A stretch of DNA of 34,156 nt, from contig JAFSCK010000002.1 in the NCBI GenBank assembly GCA_017436785.1, positions 1 to 34,156 of the forward strand. The letters run 5' to 3'. The DNA is from Oscillospiraceae bacterium (GTDB taxonomy: Bacteria; Bacillota; Clostridia; Oscillospirales; Oscillospiraceae). A program made the translations under genes and the position numbers. This document shows positions 32,131-34,156 of the stretch, one piece after another (positions within the stretch are counted from its first letter, which is position 1; each line of letters begins with the position of its first letter). The notes under the pieces are model-generated. The model was not told the origin of the DNA. It made no database searches and saw only the letters and a list, made by a program, of their open reading frames with translations.

Positions 32131-32726
32131 GTAGGGGAGGGTCTTGACCCTCCCGGCGATGCAGCGCATCGCAGCAGCCGGAGGCTGCTAAAGGAGGATA
32201 TCCATGGCTGGACCTGTTAGAAAATCCCCTAGAATGTCCTTTTTTGATTATGCCAGCAGCAATTATTATTTTGTCACGATTTGTACCCACGAGAAAAAAT
32301 GTATTTTTGGGTCTGTTCAAAACCGCAGCCGCTATGGTCAAATAGCGGCTGATTCCATAGTACAGATTTCTGCACATTATTCCAGTGTAGCTGTGGATAA
32401 ATATGTGGTCATGCCAAATCATGTCCATATGATCCTTGTGATTGGATGTGAAAACCGGAATGAAAAGAATCCGTCATTGGAACAGATCATTGGAGCCTAC
32501 AAATCCGGAGTGTCCCGAATGATCTATAAGACAGGAGAAAAATTCCCGGTGTGGCAGCGGTCCTTTCATGACCATGTAATTCGGAATCAGAAGGATTATG
32601 AAAGAATATGGGCATATATTGACACCAATCCTATGAGATGGGAAACAGATTGCTTTTATTATGGAGAATGACCCTGCGGGTCATGTCATCCTTCGGATGA
32701 CCGGGAGGGTCAAGACCCTCCCCTAC
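32131..32726. mobile_element. GTAG-bounded element carrying a RAYT transposase
   Basis: The left end GTAGGGGAGGGTCTTGACCC and the right end GGGTCAAGACCCTCCCCTAC are perfect inverted partners over at least 20 bases, and each is itself a hairpin. Inside on the left are two more hairpins (GCGATGCAGCGCATCGC; AGCAGCCGGAGGCTGCT); inside on the right are TGACCCTGCGGGTCA and GTCATCCTTCGGATGAC. The single gene is a REP-associated tyrosine transposase. The GTAG head is the same as in ten gene-less palindromes in the window. The unit separates rnhA from remB. Confidence 0.85.
32204..32671 (+). CDS. REP-associated tyrosine transposase (RAYT, Y1_Tnp family)
   Basis: A 155-residue HUH-type single-strand transposase of the RAYT/TnpA-REP group. 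The HUH motif is His73-Val-His75 in VVMPNHVHMILVIG. N-terminal YYFVTICTHEKKCIFG and C-terminal FHDHVIRNQKDYERIWAYIDTNPMRW are hallmarks of the family. The nucleophilic Tyr is probably Tyr99 (IIGAYKSGVSR); Tyr108 is less likely. AAAGGAGG precedes the ATG. The gene is more AT-rich than its neighbours. In E. coli, RAYTs bind and cut REP hairpins next to a GTAG tetranucleotide; this one is enclosed by GTAG-headed hairpins. It looks intact. Confidence 0.93.
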   Translation: MAGPVRKSPRMSFFDYASSNYYFVTICTHEKKCIFGSVQNRSRYGQIAADSIVQISAHYSSVAVDKYVVMPNHVHMILVIGCENRNEKNPSLEQIIGAYKSGVSRMIYKTGEKFPVWQRSFHDHVIRNQKDYERIWAYIDTNPMRWETDCFYYGE

Positions 32727-32748
32727 GAATGGAAGGAAGGTTTTCATT

Positions 32749-32991
32749 ATGTATTTGTCCATCGGTAACGATATGGCGGTGCGGGACCGGTCCATCATTG
32801 GGATCTTTGACTTGGATAACACCTCCACCTCCAAGCGGACCCGGGAATTTCTGGAAAAAGCAGAACAGGAGGGCGAAGTGGTGCCCTGCGACGACCTGCC
32901 CAAGTCCTTCGTTTTGACGAGTGAATACGGCTTTACAAGGGTGCGGCTGACCTCCTTGAATACCGCAACGCTGGAAAAACGACTGAAATAA
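32749..32991 (+). CDS. remB: RemB/DUF370-family regulator
   Basis: An 80-residue protein of the DUF370 family; the Bacillus homologue RemB (YaaB) is linked to biofilm matrix gene control along with RemA. It begins MYLSIGNDMAVRDRSIIGIFDLDNTS, the family signature, and contains SFVLTSEYGFTRVRLTSLNTATLEKRL. GGAAGG lies before the ATG. In Bacillus the gene lies between recF and gyrB; here it follows rnhA and the RAYT element. Before the element inserted it may have been read with gyrA-rnhA. Confidence 0.88.
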   Translation: MYLSIGNDMAVRDRSIIGIFDLDNTSTSKRTREFLEKAEQEGEVVPCDDLPKSFVLTSEYGFTRVRLTSLNTATLEKRLK

Positions 32992-32992
32992 T

Positions 32993-33120
32993 GTAGGGTG
33001 CGGATACATCCGCACCGGGCACCATCGAGGATTGAGCGTGTAACCGGAGGCTCAAAAGTTGGTAACTGCCCGACGCAGATATATCTGCGCCCTACAGTAA
33101 TGTTTATATCTGCGCCCTAC
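32993..33120. repeat. GTAG-family element, copy K, with an extra half arm
   Basis: GTAGGGTGCGGATACATCC opens, GCAGATATATCTGCGCCCTAC closes at 33095, and a second arm ATATCTGCGCCCTAC repeats to 33120. The spacer is the inverted form of that in copies G and H (ACCATCGAGGATTGAGC...GAGGCTCAAAAGTTGG). Confidence 0.88.
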
Positions 33121-33126
33121 AATGCA

Positions 33127-33157
33127 AAAACCTCCCGTTCGGATGAACGGGAGGTTT
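33127..33157 (-). terminator. Rho-independent terminator of pnp
   Basis: Stem AACCTCCCGTTC / GAACGGGAGGTT with a 4-base loop; on the leftward strand TTTTT follows. It lies 13 bases after the pnp stop. Confidence 0.9.
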
Positions 33158-33169
33158 TGTTATCTGATA

Positions 33170-34156
33170 TTAGCCCTGCTGAGCCAGTTCCTTCAGAGCG
33201 TCCTTGCGGGAGAAGTTTGCACGGCCCTTCTCGTCGAAGCCCATGAACTTGACCCAAGTCATGTCGCCCAGATTCAGAACGTCTTCCACCTTTTCCACGC
33301 GGCGGTTCTCCAGCTTGGAGATGTGGACCATGCCGTCATGGCCGGGAGCGATCTCAACGAAAGCGCCGATGGGCAGGATGCGGACAACCTTGCCGTAGTA
33401 CAGCTTGCCCACCTCCGGAACGAAGCAGATGTCGTCCACCATCTTCTTGGCAGCGTAGGCAGCAGCGGAGTCCACAGCGGAGATGAAGACGGAGCCGTCG
33501 TCCTCGATGTCCACCTTGGCACCGGTGTCGGCGCAGATCTTCTGGATGGTCTTGCCGCCGGAGCCGATGACCTCGCGGATCTTATCAACGGGGATCTTCA
33601 TGGAGATCATCTTGGGTGCGTACTCGCTGACCTCAGCACGGGGCTCTGCGATGCAGGGCAGCATGACCTCGTTCAGGATCTCCAGACGGGCAACGCGGCA
33701 GCGCTCCAGAGCGTCGGCAATGATCTCCATGGTCAGGCCCTTGTTCTTCAGGTCCATCTGGATGGCGGTGATGCCTTCGGTGGTACCGGCAACCTTGAAG
33801 TCCATTTCGCCGTGGAAGTCCTCAACACCCTGAATGTCGGTGAAGGTTCTCCACTCACCGGTCTCCTGATCGGAGATCAGGCCGCAGGAAATGCCGGCAA
33901 CGGGACGCTTGATGGGGACACCGGCATCCATCAGAGCCAGCGTAGAGCCGCAGATGGAGCCCTGAGAGGTAGAACCGTTGGAGGACAGGACCTCGCTCAC
34001 CACACGGATGGCATAGGGGAACTCCTCAACGGGAGGAATGACAGGCAGCAGAGCCTTCTCAGCCAGAGCACCGTGGCCGATCTCACGACGGGAGGTGGAG
34101 CGGGCGGCACGGGCTTCGCCGGTGGAGAAGGAGGGGAAGTTGTAGTGGTGGATATA
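33170..34156 (-). CDS. pnp: Polynucleotide phosphorylase, C-terminal part (5' end outside window)
   Basis: PNPase is the phosphorolytic 3'-5' exoribonuclease of RNA decay. The frame runs off the right edge; the visible 328 residues start YIHHYNFPSFSTGEARAARSTSRREIGHGALAEKAL, in the second RNase PH domain. The active-site region SNGSTSQGSICGSTLALMDAGVP and DIQGVEDFHGEMDFKVAGT follow. Then come the KH domain (MISMKIPVDKIREVIGSGGKTIQKICADTGAKVDIEDDG) and the S1 domain (GKLYYGKVVRILPIGAFVEIAPGHDGMVHISKL). It ends KELAQQG. It faces the replication cluster convergently. Confidence 0.97.
   Translation of the reverse strand, partial: YIHHYNFPSFSTGEARAARSTSRREIGHGALAEKALLPVIPPVEEFPYAIRVVSEVLSSNGSTSQGSICGSTLALMDAGVPIKRPVAGISCGLISDQETGEWRTFTDIQGVEDFHGEMDFKVAGTTEGITAIQMDLKNKGLTMEIIADALERCRVARLEILNEVMLPCIAEPRAEVSEYAPKMISMKIPVDKIREVIGSGGKTIQKICADTGAKVDIEDDGSVFISAVDSAAAYAAKKMVDDICFVPEVGKLYYGKVVRILPIGAFVEIAPGHDGMVHISKLENRRVEKVEDVLNLGDMTWVKFMGFDEKGRANFSRKDALKELAQQG

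Overview
The window is a roughly 34 kb piece of chromosome around the replication origin of a Gram-positive anaerobe. It is GC-rich in its genes (by eye well over half G+C). The gene order dnaA-dnaN-S4 protein-recF-gyrB-gyrA, parAB with parS sites, consensus sigma-A promoters with strong AGGAGG ribosome sites, a bifurcating NfnAB pair and Hol_Tox-type small toxins all point to Firmicutes, class Clostridia. The GC content and repeat style suggest an Oscillospiraceae/Ruminococcaceae-like gut organism; the family level is inference.

Layout. 1-2.4 kb: 3' end of rny (RNase Y), a small membrane protein and gluQ, which carries an internal parS-like site. 2.4-6.9 kb: a sugar nucleotidyltransferase, a type I toxin/antisense-RNA module, then leftward hflC, hflK and a DUF1836 regulator. 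6.9-11.4 kb: a zinc-ribbon membrane protein, two parS sites, parA, parB, serS and mscL. 11.7-17.7 kb: a Gfo/Idh/MocA oxidoreductase, nfnA-nfnB, a DUF3810 membrane metallopeptidase and rsmG. 17.7-21.6 kb: a second toxin/antisense-RNA module, plsY, and leftward guaB and yitT. 22.1-33 kb: dnaA, oriC (six DnaA boxes, DnaA-trios, AT-rich unwinding region), dnaN, a GIY-YIG nuclease element, S4 protein, recF, gyrB, gyrA, rnhA, a RAYT transposase element and remB. The leftward 3' part of pnp (PNPase) ends the window. The core is housekeeping: replication initiation, supercoiling, segregation, RNA decay at both edges, lipid, purine and redox metabolism.

The unusual layer is intergenic. Almost every gene boundary holds a long palindromic element, in at least six families. 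(1) GTAG elements, 11 copies, with REP-like hairpins headed by GTAG; one copy encloses a RAYT (REP-associated tyrosine transposase). (2) TGTCATTGCGA elements, 5 copies, one enclosing a GIY-YIG nuclease gene. (3) CTTCCCC/GGATGAGG elements of about 170 bp, one at each of three boundaries of the dnaA-gyrA cluster plus a diverged copy. (4) A GTGTGAAGTGTGGAG inverted repeat that brackets a promoter. (5) An AATTGACAATT element next to oriC. (6) An AATGC-rich element after guaB. Arms change in compensating pairs between copies, so hairpin shape is conserved rather than sequence. The best candidates for something undescribed are the two single-gene nuclease elements with matching gene-less palindromes, and the paired type I toxin modules with perfect antisense promoters, 5'-3' self-pairing ends and a shared 19-bp upstream motif.

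Gene orientation is also notable. Most genes left of oriC point rightward, toward dnaA, so they would meet the leftward fork head-on if this oriC fires bidirectionally. The usual rpmH-rnpA-yidC-mnmE-mnmG block is not next to dnaA. No tRNA, rRNA, CRISPR, T-box or known metabolite riboswitch was seen.
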